Source: Sporomusa termitida (GTDB lineage Bacteria; Bacillota; Negativicutes; Sporomusales; Sporomusaceae). Taken from it: DNA of 64,000 nt. The DNA lies in NCBI RefSeq assembly GCF_007641255.1, contig NZ_CP036259.1, positions 806,001 through 870,000 on the forward strand. The letters are read 5' to 3'. This document shows, piece by piece, positions 1-9,187 of the stretch. A program made the position numbers and the translations under genes. The notes beneath the pieces were generated by a model that worked only from the letters and a program-made list of their open reading frames with translations, was not told where the DNA came from and searched no databases. How positions within the stretch are numbered: position 1 is the stretch's first letter; each line of letters begins with the position of its first letter.

Positions 1-11
1 AAGCTTTGGTA

Positions 12-2621
12 ATGTGGTTAGACAAAACCCTGAGCAGAATTTTACTGGCACTATTGATCTTTGTGGCTGGGTTAATACTGGCTGTCGGAATTATTACAAA
101 AAAATTTGAAGTGAATCTCTATGATTACCGGCGGCAAGAGCTTAAGCGTATTAGTGAGGTCGCCCGCAATTCGATTGAGCCGGTTATTGCCCAGTACCGC
201 ACCGGGGAATTATCCCGGGAGGCAGTGTTACATAAAGTCCGCGATCGTGTCCGGACCATGACTTACAGCGATATATTTGGGGCAAACTACGTATTTATGA
301 GCTCTTACCAGGGAGTAATGCTTGTACAGCCGTTTGAGTCCGGTCTGGAAGGCAGTGACCAAAGTCAGCTTACCGATGCGCAGGGTTACCCCATCCTCTT
401 GTCGCTTATTGAACAGGCCCGCCAGGGGGCGGGGTATGTTACCTATTTTTATCATCCGCCCGGCCGGGCTCAACCACAGCAAAAGGTTTCTTATGTAGTA
501 GGGATACCTGAGCTTGAAGCCTACATCGGCACAGGCATGTATGTGGAGGATATTCAAACAAGCTACCAGGAGTTTCTTATACAGCTCCAGGGCATATTCC
601 TGTTTTTCTTTTTACTGGTAATGGGAGCGCAATATACGTTGCTGCAGCCGCTGTTTAGCAGCTATCAGCTGTTAATACAGGCTTTTGACCGGTTTAAGCG
701 GAACTCTGGGGAAGCTCCCCTGCTTGCGGCTGCAACCTATCGTCAGGGCTCGGAAGCAGAGAGGCTGATTACCGGCTTCAATGCCATGCTGGCAGAAATG
801 TGGGCCAAAAACACGGCCATGCTGCAGGCCCATGCAGAACTTACCCAAAGCCATGAAGAATTAACGGCCGGTAATGAGGAGCTGATTGCCTTATACACCG
901 AATTGACAGCTGCTAATGAATTGCTCCGGACCAGCGAAGAACGTTATCGCCTGGCGATGGAAGGTGTCAATGACGTTATTTATGACTGGGATCTGCGTAC
1001 CAATAAAATAGCGTTATCAGAACGCTGGAACAATATCCTGGGGCTGTCTGCCGTGGAGGGGGTTGACATCCGGCTAGGCTGGGAAACGAGGATACACCCG
1101 GAGGATAAAGTGATTCGGGAGCAGGCAATGGCTGATCATTTTACGGGAAAAACACCATTTTATGCTGCCGAATACCGGGTGAGGAACCAAAACGGGGAAT
1201 ATTTTTGGGTATTATCACGGGGGAAAGCTTTGCTGAACGGGAACGGCAGTGTAATCCGCCTGGCCGGATCATTCACAGATATTAATGAGCATAAACGGCG
1301 GGAGGCTGAAATCTGGCGTCTGGCTTACCGGGATCCATTAACCGGACTTGCTAACCGGCGGCTATTAACGGAACGTCTGCGCAGCGAACTGTTATTGGCG
1401 CAAAACGGTCAGGGAAGCGGTACCATGTTATATCTGGATCTCGATAATTTTAAGTTTGTTAACGATTCCTGTGGACATATGCAGGGTGACCAACTCCTGA
1501 TTGAAGTGGCCGGCACCCTTGTACAACTTGTTGGGGAAGATCATCTGGTAGCCCGTTTGGGTGGTGATGAATTTGTGGTACTGCTGACAAATATAAGTGA
1601 GACCACCGTGGTATCCCAGTATGCGGCAACCCTTATCAAAGCCTTGTCCAAAGAAGTTAATCTGTGCGCCCACCCTTTTTTTCTTTCGGTCAGCATCGGC
1701 ATTGCCTGTTATCCCCGTAACGGCACTGAAGTTGATGAAATACTCAAGAACGCCGATACAGCGCTTTATGCAGCTAAAAATGCCGGTAGGAACGACTACC
1801 GTTTCTTTGAAAACTCAATGCAGGAAAACCTGATTCAGAAGCTTAAAATGGAGCGCAGTTTGCGGACTGCGCTCAGCAATGAAGAGTTTCTGCTGTATTT
1901 TCAGCCAATCGTGCAGTTAGCCACCGGCCGGGTTGCCGGTTTTGAGGCGCTGTTACGCTGGCATAATCCCCACCGGGGCCTGATATTCCCGGACAAGTTT
2001 ATCCCGTTAGTGGAAGAGTCAGGACTTATTGTTCCGATTGGCAAATGGGTTATCCAGGCGGCCTGTGCGTTTGCCCGCCGGCTGGCTGATATGACTGTTG
2101 ACCAGCCTATTTATGTTGCTGTTAATGTTTCGGTAAAACAGCTGGCCTGTGATGATTTCGTCCAGGTGGTTAAGGCCGCCTTGCAGGCAGCGGTGCTGCC
2201 TGCTAATAGGCTGGAAATTGAGATTACGGAAACAATCCTGATGAATTCGGATTGTTTAGCGTCAAATATTGCAAAACTTAAGGAGTTAAAAGCTATTGGG
2301 GTTCGTATTGCCCTTGACGATTTTGGGACAGGCTATTCTTCATTGACCTACCTGAAACAATTACCTATTGATGTCGTCAAGATTGATAAGGGCTTTGTCG
2401 ATGATTTGGCCACCAGCGGGAACAATGTTCCCCTGATTGGTTCCATCATTGCCCTGGCGCACAACCTGGGGCTTGAGGTTGTGGCGGAAGGCGTGGAAAC
2501 CAAAGAACAATGTGAGCTGCTGCAAATCTGGCGCTGCGATTCGATCCAGGGGTACCTGATCAGCCGTCCTGTACCGGAGGCAGAGGCGTTGAGGCTAGTT
2601 AATAAAGACAACTTAGCTTGA
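12..2621 (+). CDS. Membrane sensor with PAS, GGDEF and EAL domains (c-di-GMP turnover)
   Basis: Probably makes or degrades cyclic di-GMP in response to an extracytoplasmic signal. Visible order: N-terminal membrane segment (about residues 10-30), a single-Cache-like sensor (about 35-185), second membrane segment (about 192-212), a Glu-rich coiled coil (about 260-310), a PAS domain (about 310-430), GGDEF with intact GGDEF motif near residue 517, and EAL with the EALLRW motif near 645 and a DDFGTGYSS motif further on. No RxxD inhibitory site is seen just before GGDEF. Both catalytic signatures look intact, so it could be bifunctional. The gene lies at the window edge: ATG at 12 and TTG at 6 are both possible, no ribosome binding site is visible, and the true start could be further upstream. 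Confidence 0.9.
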   Translation: MWLDKTLSRILLALLIFVAGLILAVGIITKKFEVNLYDYRRQELKRISEVARNSIEPVIAQYRTGELSREAVLHKVRDRVRTMTYSDIFGANYVFMSSYQGVMLVQPFESGLEGSDQSQLTDAQGYPILLSLIEQARQGAGYVTYFYHPPGRAQPQQKVSYVVGIPELEAYIGTGMYVEDIQTSYQEFLIQLQGIFLFFFLLVMGAQYTLLQPLFSSYQLLIQAFDRFKRNSGEAPLLAAATYRQGSEAERLITGFNAMLAEMWAKNTAMLQAHAELTQSHEELTAGNEELIALYTELTAANELLRTSEERYRLAMEGVNDVIYDWDLRTNKIALSERWNNILGLSAVEGVDIRLGWETRIHPEDKVIREQAMADHFTGKTPFYAAEYRVRNQNGEYFWVLSRGKALLNGNGSVIRLAGSFTDINEHKRREAEIWRLAYRDPLTGLANRRLLTERLRSELLLAQNGQGSGTMLYLDLDNFKFVNDSCGHMQGDQLLIEVAGTLVQLVGEDHLVARLGGDEFVVLLTNISETTVVSQYAATLIKALSKEVNLCAHPFFLSVSIGIACYPRNGTEVDEILKNADTALYAAKNAGRNDYRFFENSMQENLIQKLKMERSLRTALSNEEFLLYFQPIVQLATGRVAGFEALLRWHNPHRGLIFPDKFIPLVEESGLIVPIGKWVIQAACAFARRLADMTVDQPIYVAVNVSVKQLACDDFVQVVKAALQAAVLPANRLEIEITETILMNSDCLASNIAKLKELKAIGVRIALDDFGTGYSSLTYLKQLPIDVVKIDKGFVDDLATSGNNVPLIGSIIALAHNLGLEVVAEGVETKEQCELLQIWRCDSIQGYLISRPVPEAEALRLVNKDNLA

Positions 2622-2629
2622 GGTGGGGA

Positions 2630-2654
2630 GTTAACCCCAGGTTAAGGGGTTAGC
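2630..2654 (+). terminator. Possible weak terminator hairpin
   Basis: GTTAACCCC pairs with GGGGTTAGC around a 7-nt loop just after the GGDEF/EAL stop codon. There is no clear T-run, so termination here is uncertain. Confidence 0.35.
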
Positions 2655-2724
2655 TGTTCTACCTTCCACTGGCAGAAGCGGGCGTTAGAGACGGTTAGTC
2701 ACAGGCTAACGTTTAGGCGTATAA

Positions 2725-3216
2725 TCAGAGAACCAGGGTCATGTCATACCACTGGGATCCACCGTGGACGGACTGGGAAACTCCGTTATTTACATAGCCA
2801 AACGACTCGTAATAAGGGACTAACCGCTCCTTACAGGTCAGAATAATGCTGCTGCGACCGGTATTTCTGGCAGTCTGAATAAAATGCTGCATGAGCTGGG
2901 ACGCAACGCCCTGTCGGCGGTAGGCGGGGATTACGTCCAGTCCAAAAACAGCCAGATTTTTCCCAGCCGGTATATGCTGCTCAGTGCTATGAAAAAGTTC
3001 ATCATAGATAAAGGCGCTGTTGGTGGCACAGCCGTTGATAAACCCGATCATCATTCCAGCTGCTTCAGCTACTAAGAAAGATTCAGGGAAGGCTGCGATC
3101 CGTTCCCTGAATACTTCCCGCTGGGCGGCTTCGGCAGGCGGGAAACAGACAGCTTCTATTGCCGTTATCCGGTCCAAATCCTCCGGATAAACACTTCTAA
3201 TGGTAATTTCGGCCAT
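2725..3216 (-). CDS. GNAT family N-acetyltransferase
   Basis: Small GNAT-fold acetyltransferase of 163 aa. The acetyl-CoA pyrophosphate loop is visible as the segment AYRRQGVASQLM, preceded by the typical beta-strand FGLDVIP. The substrate cannot be told from sequence. Start: ATG at 3216 has GAGGAGG six bases upstream. It is transcribed away from the HAD phosphatase gene at 3404. Confidence 0.85.
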   Translation of the reverse strand: MAEITIRSVYPEDLDRITAIEAVCFPPAEAAQREVFRERIAAFPESFLVAEAAGMMIGFINGCATNSAFIYDELFHSTEQHIPAGKNLAVFGLDVIPAYRRQGVASQLMQHFIQTARNTGRSSIILTCKERLVPYYESFGYVNNGVSQSVHGGSQWYDMTLVL

Positions 3217-3403
3217 GGGTATCCTCCTCTAGTTTGTCAGTAAGGGTGCAATACACTAAATTTTATTATATCATTCTTGCTATTAGTTGTCGCTTAGTGT
3301 CTGTGCATATAGTCTGTACTACATAAGGCCGCCAATAAGCTTTACGGCTGGATGTTTGTTTAAGCCGCAGGCAAGCGGAATCTTTCAAAGGAAGGACTTT
3401 GAT

Positions 3404-4243
3404 ATGGCCTATAAATTAGTCTGCATTGATGTTGACGGGACGCTTTTAAATAGTAAGCATAAAATTACAGACAGGACAAAAGCAATATTGCTGCAGGCAC
3501 ACCAACAGGGGGTTCATATCGTAATCAGCACAGGCAGAATGTACACTGATGCTGAATATTATTCCAATCTTATTGGCGTCAAATCACCGGTGATTGCATC
3601 AAACGGGGCTTTTATCAAAGACAAAGATACGGATAAGGTTATTTATCAGGATGTTTTGGGCGAGAGCTTATCCTTAGAGCTACTGGCGATATTTCGCAAA
3701 CACCGCACAAAACCATATTTTTGTACGCCCCATAAATTCTATTATGGTACTGTTATGTTTAAATTTTTTTATGTTGCCTCTAAACTGTTGGGCAAGAGGA
3801 GTAATAAGCTGGATATGGAATATATTTTCTCCTGGCAGCAGTGGCAAAAAATATTAAATAAAGAGAAAAACAATATTGTAAAATGTGAGATTATATACAG
3901 CAATATAGAGGTAATCAGGGAATTACGCAAGGAAATACAAACTATCCAACAGCTGGAGATCGTGGATTCTTCCCGATATAATATTGAAATTACCCGTAAA
4001 GGGGTTTCCAAAGGCAAGGCAGTCGCAAGGCTGGCCGCTATTTATGGTCTCAGGCGTGAGGAAATACTAACAATCGGTGATAGTGAAAATGATTTATCCA
4101 TGATCGAGTACGCCGGTCTGGGCATTGCCATGGAAAATGCTGCGGACAGGGTGAAACGAAAAGCTGACTTTATCACAAGCTCTAATGACAATGAGGGCGT
4201 TGCCAATGCAATAAACCGGTTTATTCTGGACAACCGGTTTTAG
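3404..4243 (+). CDS. Cof-type HAD-superfamily hydrolase
   Basis: Predicted cytoplasmic phosphatase of the Cof/YidA branch (279 aa). HAD motif I is DVDGTLLNS near the N-terminus; motif II is in the ISTGR segment; motif III and IV are represented by the conserved Lys in the KGKAV segment and by GDSENDLSMIEYAG. This branch usually acts on sugar phosphates or similar phosphoesters; the substrate is not evident. I place the start at ATG 3404 because AAAGGAAGG lies 7-15 bases upstream; an open frame continues upstream to 3287 but lacks HAD homology and a ribosome binding site. Confidence 0.9.
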   Translation: MAYKLVCIDVDGTLLNSKHKITDRTKAILLQAHQQGVHIVISTGRMYTDAEYYSNLIGVKSPVIASNGAFIKDKDTDKVIYQDVLGESLSLELLAIFRKHRTKPYFCTPHKFYYGTVMFKFFYVASKLLGKRSNKLDMEYIFSWQQWQKILNKEKNNIVKCEIIYSNIEVIRELRKEIQTIQQLEIVDSSRYNIEITRKGVSKGKAVARLAAIYGLRREEILTIGDSENDLSMIEYAGLGIAMENAADRVKRKADFITSSNDNEGVANAINRFILDNRF

Positions 4244-4270
4244 CGAGAGATATGTAACTCTGACCGCAGG

Positions 4271-4314
4271 ACAAAGAGGCCATTTGTGCTATGCACAAAG
4301 GCCTCTTTGTTTGT
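4271..4314 (+). terminator. Intrinsic terminator after HAD hydrolase
   Basis: Perfect 10-bp stem ACAAAGAGGC / GCCTCTTTGT around a 20-nt loop, with TTTGTTTG overlapping and following the stem. It may serve both the HAD gene and the convergent CAP-domain gene. Confidence 0.75.
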
Positions 4315-4379
4315 GGAACAAAATCAATGTCCCCGCCTATTAACTTGAATAGGTGGCAACTGGAGCGAGAGTAGTAGGT

Positions 4380-5129
4380 TTACTTACTAATAAACTCCTG
4401 CACTACATACACCTGTCCGCTTGCGTTGCGCACTACGCCGACGCCGACATCGGTGTAAGCGGAGTTAAGAATATTGGCCCGGTGGCCTGAACTGTTCATA
4501 AATGCCTTTTCGGCATTGGCTACGCTTGAATTGATGGCTAAGTTTTCACCGGCCGTTTTATAGCTGATGCCGGCTGCCGTCATGCGGTCGAAGGGCGACT
4601 GCCCTTCCGGATTGTAATGGGAAAAATAGTTACGGTCAATCATATCCTTGGCATAGGTGCGGGCCAGGGTTGTTAGCTGCGAGTTGGATTTTAATGTTGA
4701 AAGACCGTTTTCTGTGCGGTCCTGGTTCAGCAGGGCCAGGGCCTGCTGCTCATCAGCTGCCGAAGTGCTGGTTGAGCCACTGGAGCCTGTATTGCCAGTG
4801 CCTGTGGAACCTTGATTGGACTTGTCTGAAGACTTGCTGCCGTGATTGGTAAGGGCCGAAATCAAGCCGATTGCTACAATCCCGGTCAGAATGTTTTTAG
4901 CAGTTTTGTTTTCTTTTAGCGTTTCTTCAACAGTTGTTTCCGTATCTAGAGTTTCGTTGGCCGGAACTTCATTGACAGCAGCCTTATTGGCGGCAGTCCC
5001 ATCGGCTATCGCTTCGGTAGCAGCTTCTGCTGCATATGCGGAGGTCACAAGTGTACCCCCAAAAGATGTGGTCAAAAGCGAAATGGCAATAATGCCTGAA
5101 AGCACTTTCTTTTTAGTACTGAGGTTCAC
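4380..5129 (-). CDS. Secreted CAP/SCP (YkwD-type) domain protein
   Basis: Exported protein of about 249 aa. An N-terminal signal sequence (KKKVLSGIIAISLLTTSFGG) is followed by a low-complexity Ala/Glu/Thr linker, a short hydrophobic patch, a Ser/Gly/Thr linker, and a C-terminal CAP domain with LLNQDRTENGL, YFSHYNPEGQSPFDR, AGENLA and SSGHRANILN signatures. These are typical of bacterial YkwD-like proteins, often expressed around sporulation or envelope remodelling; the biochemical role is not established. Start choice: AAAGGTGG directly abuts the ATG at 5135, so the GTG at 5129 (6-nt spacing) is the better start; the frame is also open to 5183. Confidence 0.85.
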   Translation of the reverse strand: MNLSTKKKVLSGIIAISLLTTSFGGTLVTSAYAAEAATEAIADGTAANKAAVNEVPANETLDTETTVEETLKENKTAKNILTGIVAIGLISALTNHGSKSSDKSNQGSTGTGNTGSSGSTSTSAADEQQALALLNQDRTENGLSTLKSNSQLTTLARTYAKDMIDRNYFSHYNPEGQSPFDRMTAAGISYKTAGENLAINSSVANAEKAFMNSSGHRANILNSAYTDVGVGVVRNASGQVYVVQEFISK

Positions 5130-5384
5130 ATGCATCCACCTTTCGTTTTGTATAATGGGAACTAGGTAATAGTTATTCGACATTGTTTTATGATATCCTG
5201 TTTACATAACATTGTAGATATTGTTAGCTTTGGATATATCTGAGATCACTGTAAAAATAATGGTAGTAAATATAGCCAATGAACAAACAGTTCGGCCTAT
5301 GGTATAATAGTACAGATCCACAGCCTGCCCTGCCGTTACCCTGGTTTTTAACAAATATAACTTATATTGAAAAGGAGATAATTA

Positions 5385-6797
5385 GTGGAATTATTTGCAA
5401 TACTACTCAGTCTTATCCTGCTAATGTATTTTGCCTTCCGTGGTTACTCCATCATCCTGTTTGCGCCATTATTCGCTATTCTGGCGGCAGCGGCCAGTCA
5501 TTTCAGCCTTATGCCTGTATATACGGAAATCTTCATGACTAAAGCAGCTGAATACTTTAAGATGTATTTCTCGATTTTTCTGTTAGGGGCTGTTTTTGCG
5601 AAGGTAATGGAGGATGGCGGTCTGGCCCGGGCGATTGCCGGGTCGATTGCCGGTAGGTTAGGCAAAGAGAATGCTATACTGGCCGTGATACTTGGTTGTG
5701 GTTCTTTGACTTACGGCGGCATTAGCGTATTTGTTGTGGTGTTTGTCATGTACCCGTTTGCTGCCGCTCTTTTCCGCGAGGCTGATATTCCTAAACGGCT
5801 GATACCTGCGGCTTTATGGCTAGGTACATTTACTTTCAGTATGGGGGCCTTTCCGGGGTCCCCGCAAATTCAAAATATTATTCCCACCGCTTTTTTCGGT
5901 ACGACAACATGGGCCGAGCCTTTGATTGGCGTCATTAGCGGGGTAAGTATCTTTTCTTCAGGCTGGGCCTGGCTGCTATACAGACAGCGACAGGCGGCAG
6001 CACAGGGCGAGGGCTATGGGCTGCATACACTGAATGAACCGGCCAAGTCGGCAGCGGAGCAGCTGCCTGGGCAATGGCTGTCGGTGTTGCCGCTGGCAGT
6101 TGTCCTGCTGGCTAACTTATATCTTAGCAACCCTTTTGCCTGGTCCTGGGCTTATCAATGGAATGAAGATATCCTGCTGCCCTTTAAAGCCCTGCACCTG
6201 TCACTGTTAAGCAGCAGCCTTGATAAGGTACGGGCAATCTGGTCTTTGAACATAGCTCTGATTCTGGGTATCCTGCTGGCGCTTGTGATTGGCCGCCAAC
6301 AGTTGCGGCAGAAAGGGGGGGCTGCTGCTGCCCTAAACGGTGGCGCGATTAGTTCCCTGGTCGCAGTTCTTAATACTGCCTCAGGGTATGGCTATGGCAG
6401 TGTGGTTGCCAGTCTGGCCGGTTTCCAGGTGATTAAATCTTTTTTAATGGATATTAAGATTGGTACCGGCCCGCTGGTGTCGGAGGCGATTACTGTCAAT
6501 ATTATGGCCGCTATTACCGGTTCGGCATCAGGCGGCATAACAATTGCTCTTGGTATGCTGGGGACTGATTATCTGGCCTGGGCCCAGGCTGCCGGTATGC
6601 CGCCGGATGCCCTGCACCGCTTTGCGGCCCTGGCTTCCAGCGGACTCGATTCTATGCCGCACAACGGCGGGCTTATTACTGTTATGGCCGTGTGCGGTCT
6701 AACACACAAAGAATCCTATTATGATCTCTTTGTTATTACAATTATCAAGACATTGCTGGTCTTTGTCTTTATTGGCTTGTATCTGGCAGCTATATAG
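5385..6797 (+). CDS. GntP-family permease
   Basis: Integral membrane carrier of 470 aa with about 12 hydrophobic segments. It resembles GntP/H+-coupled organic acid permeases: the GGLARAIAGSIAGRLG region, the Gly-rich LGCGSLTYGGISVFVV helix, and a C-terminal ASSGLDSMPHNGG segment match this family. Family members move gluconate or other carboxylates across the cytoplasmic membrane; the substrate is not determined. GTG start at 5385 has AAAGGAG 8 bases upstream. It stands alone before an alpha/beta hydrolase gene 107 nt downstream, possibly co-transcribed. Confidence 0.85.
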   Translation: MELFAILLSLILLMYFAFRGYSIILFAPLFAILAAAASHFSLMPVYTEIFMTKAAEYFKMYFSIFLLGAVFAKVMEDGGLARAIAGSIAGRLGKENAILAVILGCGSLTYGGISVFVVVFVMYPFAAALFREADIPKRLIPAALWLGTFTFSMGAFPGSPQIQNIIPTAFFGTTTWAEPLIGVISGVSIFSSGWAWLLYRQRQAAAQGEGYGLHTLNEPAKSAAEQLPGQWLSVLPLAVVLLANLYLSNPFAWSWAYQWNEDILLPFKALHLSLLSSSLDKVRAIWSLNIALILGILLALVIGRQQLRQKGGAAAALNGGAISSLVAVLNTASGYGYGSVVASLAGFQVIKSFLMDIKIGTGPLVSEAITVNIMAAITGSASGGITIALGMLGTDYLAWAQAAGMPPDALHRFAALASSGLDSMPHNGGLITVMAVCGLTHKESYYDLFVITIIKTLLVFVFIGLYLAAI

Positions 6798-6904
6798 GGG
6801 AGTGGGGCGGATTTGCCGCCTTGATCATAGCCGGGATATTCAGCGCATTATTCATCCCCGGTGAATACACTACAGTATAGAAGTTTTATATTGGAGTGGT
6901 TGGC

Positions 6905-7720
6905 ATGGGATACCATATTCAGGTAGAAGCAAATATCAATATTTATGTGGAGGACCTTAACCCGGAAGGCTGTAAAACAATCGTGTTTATTCACGGCTGG
7001 CCGGCAAACCATAAGATGTTTGAATACCAGTTTGATCAGCTGCCGCGCCAGGGGTACCGCTGTATCGGCATTGATCTCAGAGGTTTTGGCAATTCTGACA
7101 AGCCTTGGGATGGCTACCACTATGATCAATTAGCCGATGATATCCGCTGTGTGGTTGAAGCCCTTGGCTTGCAGCAGTTTATCCTGGGGGGACATTCTAC
7201 CGGCGGAGCTATCGCTATTCGTTACATGGCCCGTCATAGCGGTTATGGGGTAGCTAAGCTTGCCCTGTTTGCAGCAGCAGCCCCCAGCCTTATTCAACGG
7301 GCCTATTTTCCTTATGGTCTAGAAAGAGCGGCGATAGAAAAAATCATTGAGGACACCTATAATGACCGCCCTAATATGCTGCAGGGATTTGGCAATATGT
7401 TTTTCTTTCAGCACGTCACCGGCCCTTTCTCAGAATGGTTTTTCCAATTGGGATTAGAGGCGGCAGGCTGGTCAACCGCGGCCATTGCCAAAACCTGGCT
7501 GGACGAAGAGGGATTATTTTCCGATCTTGGGACAATCCGTGTTCCCACACTAATCCTGCATGGCCTGCATGACCGGGTGTGTCTGTTTCCCCTGGCTGTT
7601 GCCCAGCATAAAGGTATAAAAAATTCCCGGCTGGTACCATTTAAATATAGTGGCCATGGATTGTTTTATGACCAGCGCGATAAGTTTAATAAGGAATTAG
7701 TAGAATTTATCGAGGAATAA
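6905..7720 (+). CDS. Alpha/beta hydrolase
   Basis: Predicted cytoplasmic serine hydrolase (271 aa). The catalytic set is visible: oxyanion motif FIHGWPAN, nucleophile elbow GGHSTGG, acid in LHGLHDRVC, and the His in SGHGLFYD near the C-terminus. The overall pattern is like arylesterase / non-heme haloperoxidase relatives. Start at ATG 6905 is chosen because GGAG lies 8 bases upstream; a GTG at 6896 overlaps that site. Substrate unknown; its position after the GntP permease suggests linked metabolism but does not prove it. Confidence 0.87.
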   Translation: MGYHIQVEANINIYVEDLNPEGCKTIVFIHGWPANHKMFEYQFDQLPRQGYRCIGIDLRGFGNSDKPWDGYHYDQLADDIRCVVEALGLQQFILGGHSTGGAIAIRYMARHSGYGVAKLALFAAAAPSLIQRAYFPYGLERAAIEKIIEDTYNDRPNMLQGFGNMFFFQHVTGPFSEWFFQLGLEAAGWSTAAIAKTWLDEEGLFSDLGTIRVPTLILHGLHDRVCLFPLAVAQHKGIKNSRLVPFKYSGHGLFYDQRDKFNKELVEFIEE

Positions 7721-7780
7721 TACCATAAATATCAATAACAGATCCTAAGCGGCACCCTTCTCTTCTAACTTTGCAAAAGG

Positions 7781-7804
7781 GGCACCTGCGGGTGTCTTTT
7801 TTAT
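7781..7804 (+). terminator. Intrinsic terminator
   Basis: Stem GGCACC / GGTGTC (one G-T pair) with a TGCG loop followed by eight T. It ends the permease/hydrolase unit. Confidence 0.8.
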
Positions 7805-7853
7805 GTTTGCCCGCAGCCCGGGGCGAGTCCTGTTTTTTTACCTATAAAAATAT

Positions 7854-7898
7854 TTGACAAAATTTGTTTTTAAGCATATGATTGGCTTGAATTTCAAG
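7854..7898 (+). promoter_or_regulatory. Sigma-A promoter with MarR-type operator
   Basis: TTGACA (7854-7859) and TATGAT (7877-7882) are separated by 17 nt. Immediately downstream the perfect inverted repeat CTTGAATTTCAAG (7886-7898) covers the expected transcription start, the usual place for autorepression by MarR proteins. Confidence 0.8.
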
Positions 7899-7941
7899 TA
7901 TAATTTGGTCTTACCAGCGGATAATCAAAGGAGAAATGTGT

Positions 7942-8361
7942 ATGAACTATTTAGAGGAAATCACTCATGAATTATTTACTTTTTTCAATGCTTTTTCTTC
8001 CTGGGAGAATTCAGTAATAAAAACAAGTGATTTAGCTGTTTCCGAGGCCCATGCCATCGAAATTCTGGGCAAGTTTGGACAAATGAATATGAAGAGTCTT
8101 GCTCAACATCTGGGAGTAACTACCGGTACGACTACCGTCACGGTGGACCGCCTGGAAAAAAAACAATATGCGACCAGGGAATCAATTAAAGAGGATCGGC
8201 GCGTGCACTTAATTACGCTAACCGAAAAAGGCCAGCAGGCTTTTGCCGAACATCATCAGTATCATTATAATTTAACAGAGCAAATACTTTCGGTCTTATC
8301 GGAAAAGGAAAACGAACAGTTGCTGGCTCTCTTAAAAAAAATTAACAGAGAGGCGTTTTAG
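7942..8361 (+). CDS. MarR-family transcriptional regulator
   Basis: Winged-helix regulator of 139 aa. The recognition helix region (LAQHLGVTTGTTTVTVDRLEKK) and the wing (RRVHLITLTEKG) are clear. The segment TTGTTTVTVDRL is typical of the SarZ/MarR group. ATG at 7942 has AAAGGAG 7 bases upstream; the ATG at 7936 is too close. A palindrome at the promoter suggests autoregulation. No target gene is adjacent in the same direction except the secreted protein gene 180 nt downstream, which has its own promoter. Confidence 0.88.
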   Translation: MNYLEEITHELFTFFNAFSSWENSVIKTSDLAVSEAHAIEILGKFGQMNMKSLAQHLGVTTGTTTVTVDRLEKKQYATRESIKEDRRVHLITLTEKGQQAFAEHHQYHYNLTEQILSVLSEKENEQLLALLKKINREAF

Positions 8362-8471
8362 CAACTATTTACTATAAATTTATAAATAGTTATAAATTGG
8401 CTGTCCTTGAGGCGGCAAGAACCGGTGAGCAGGGGCGTAAGCGACAATTAATATTTTCCTATTTTTTGACA

Positions 8472-8499
8472 TTGACTACACAGTCGGTTGCGGTATAAT
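8472..8499 (+). promoter_or_regulatory. Sigma-A promoter for the small exported protein
   Basis: TTGACT (8472-8477) and TATAAT (8494-8499), 16-nt spacing. An overlapping TTGACA at 8466 would be spaced 22 nt from the -10 and is therefore less likely. Confidence 0.65.
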
Positions 8500-8543
8500 C
8501 AAAATATAGTAGAAATACTAAATTTGCTATGGAGGACGTTAAC

Positions 8544-8978
8544 ATGCGGAAAAAAAAGGTTGTCATTGGTATGTTACTGGTTTCCATGCTGCTGCTTACA
8601 GCTGCGCCCGTATCGCAGGCCTTGGGTTTAGGTGATATTCTTAAGGTTGGTGGCATGTCTATCCTTATCGATAGATTTGCAACACCGCTTAATAATTTCA
8701 TCAACCAACTGACATTTAAACATAAGATGGGGACTGAATACGCGACAAAAGTGGTCCCGATTCTATCTGTCGGTAATCACGGGTACATAGGAGCGGCGCA
8801 GATAACCGGAGCGCAGGAATTGGTGGACAAAACCAAGGCTGTTATGCAGGTGGAAGGCAACTTTAATAATAACCAGTTCAGGGTAAAAGCATTGATTCCG
8901 GTTGATAGTACTAACCCTACCAACTTCACCCGCGTACAGGGGGTTGGGGTTTCGGCTATCATTGACATTAAAATATAA
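8544..8978 (+). CDS. Small exported protein of unknown function
   Basis: 144-aa protein with a clear N-terminal signal peptide (RKKKVVIGMLLVSMLLL then a small-residue cleavage region ending near QALG). The mature part is rich in Ile/Val and predicted beta structure; no Cys and no known catalytic motif. I do not recognise the family. GGAGG lies 8 bases before ATG 8544, which settles the start. It is monocistronic, with its own promoter and a strong terminator. Confidence 0.7.
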   Translation: MRKKKVVIGMLLVSMLLLTAAPVSQALGLGDILKVGGMSILIDRFATPLNNFINQLTFKHKMGTEYATKVVPILSVGNHGYIGAAQITGAQELVDKTKAVMQVEGNFNNNQFRVKALIPVDSTNPTNFTRVQGVGVSAIIDIKI

Positions 8979-8996
8979 ACTCCAGGCATAAAAGAA

Positions 8997-9037
8997 CCTC
9001 TTGCTGTAAGTAAAACTTACGGCAAGAGGCTTTTTTT
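8997..9037 (+). terminator. Strong intrinsic terminator
   Basis: About 15-bp stem from CCTCTTGCTGTAAGT to ACTTACGGCAAGAGG with an AAA loop, followed by seven T. Confidence 0.92.
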
Positions 9038-9187
9038 CATGATCAGAAGTATAGCGGTTTCTGATCATAAGTGAGAACGCCTATGCCCTAAAGGGCACCG
9101 GCGGCTTCAAGGGCAACAGCGGCTTACACTTTCGCTAAAGGCCCGGCGCAAGCCGGGTTTTCTTTAGCAGGCGTTGCAATGCGGCGG

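Noticed and set aside
8466-8499. TTGACA at 8466 as -35 box
   Set aside because: Spacing to TATAAT is 22 nt; TTGACT at 8472 with 16 nt is better.
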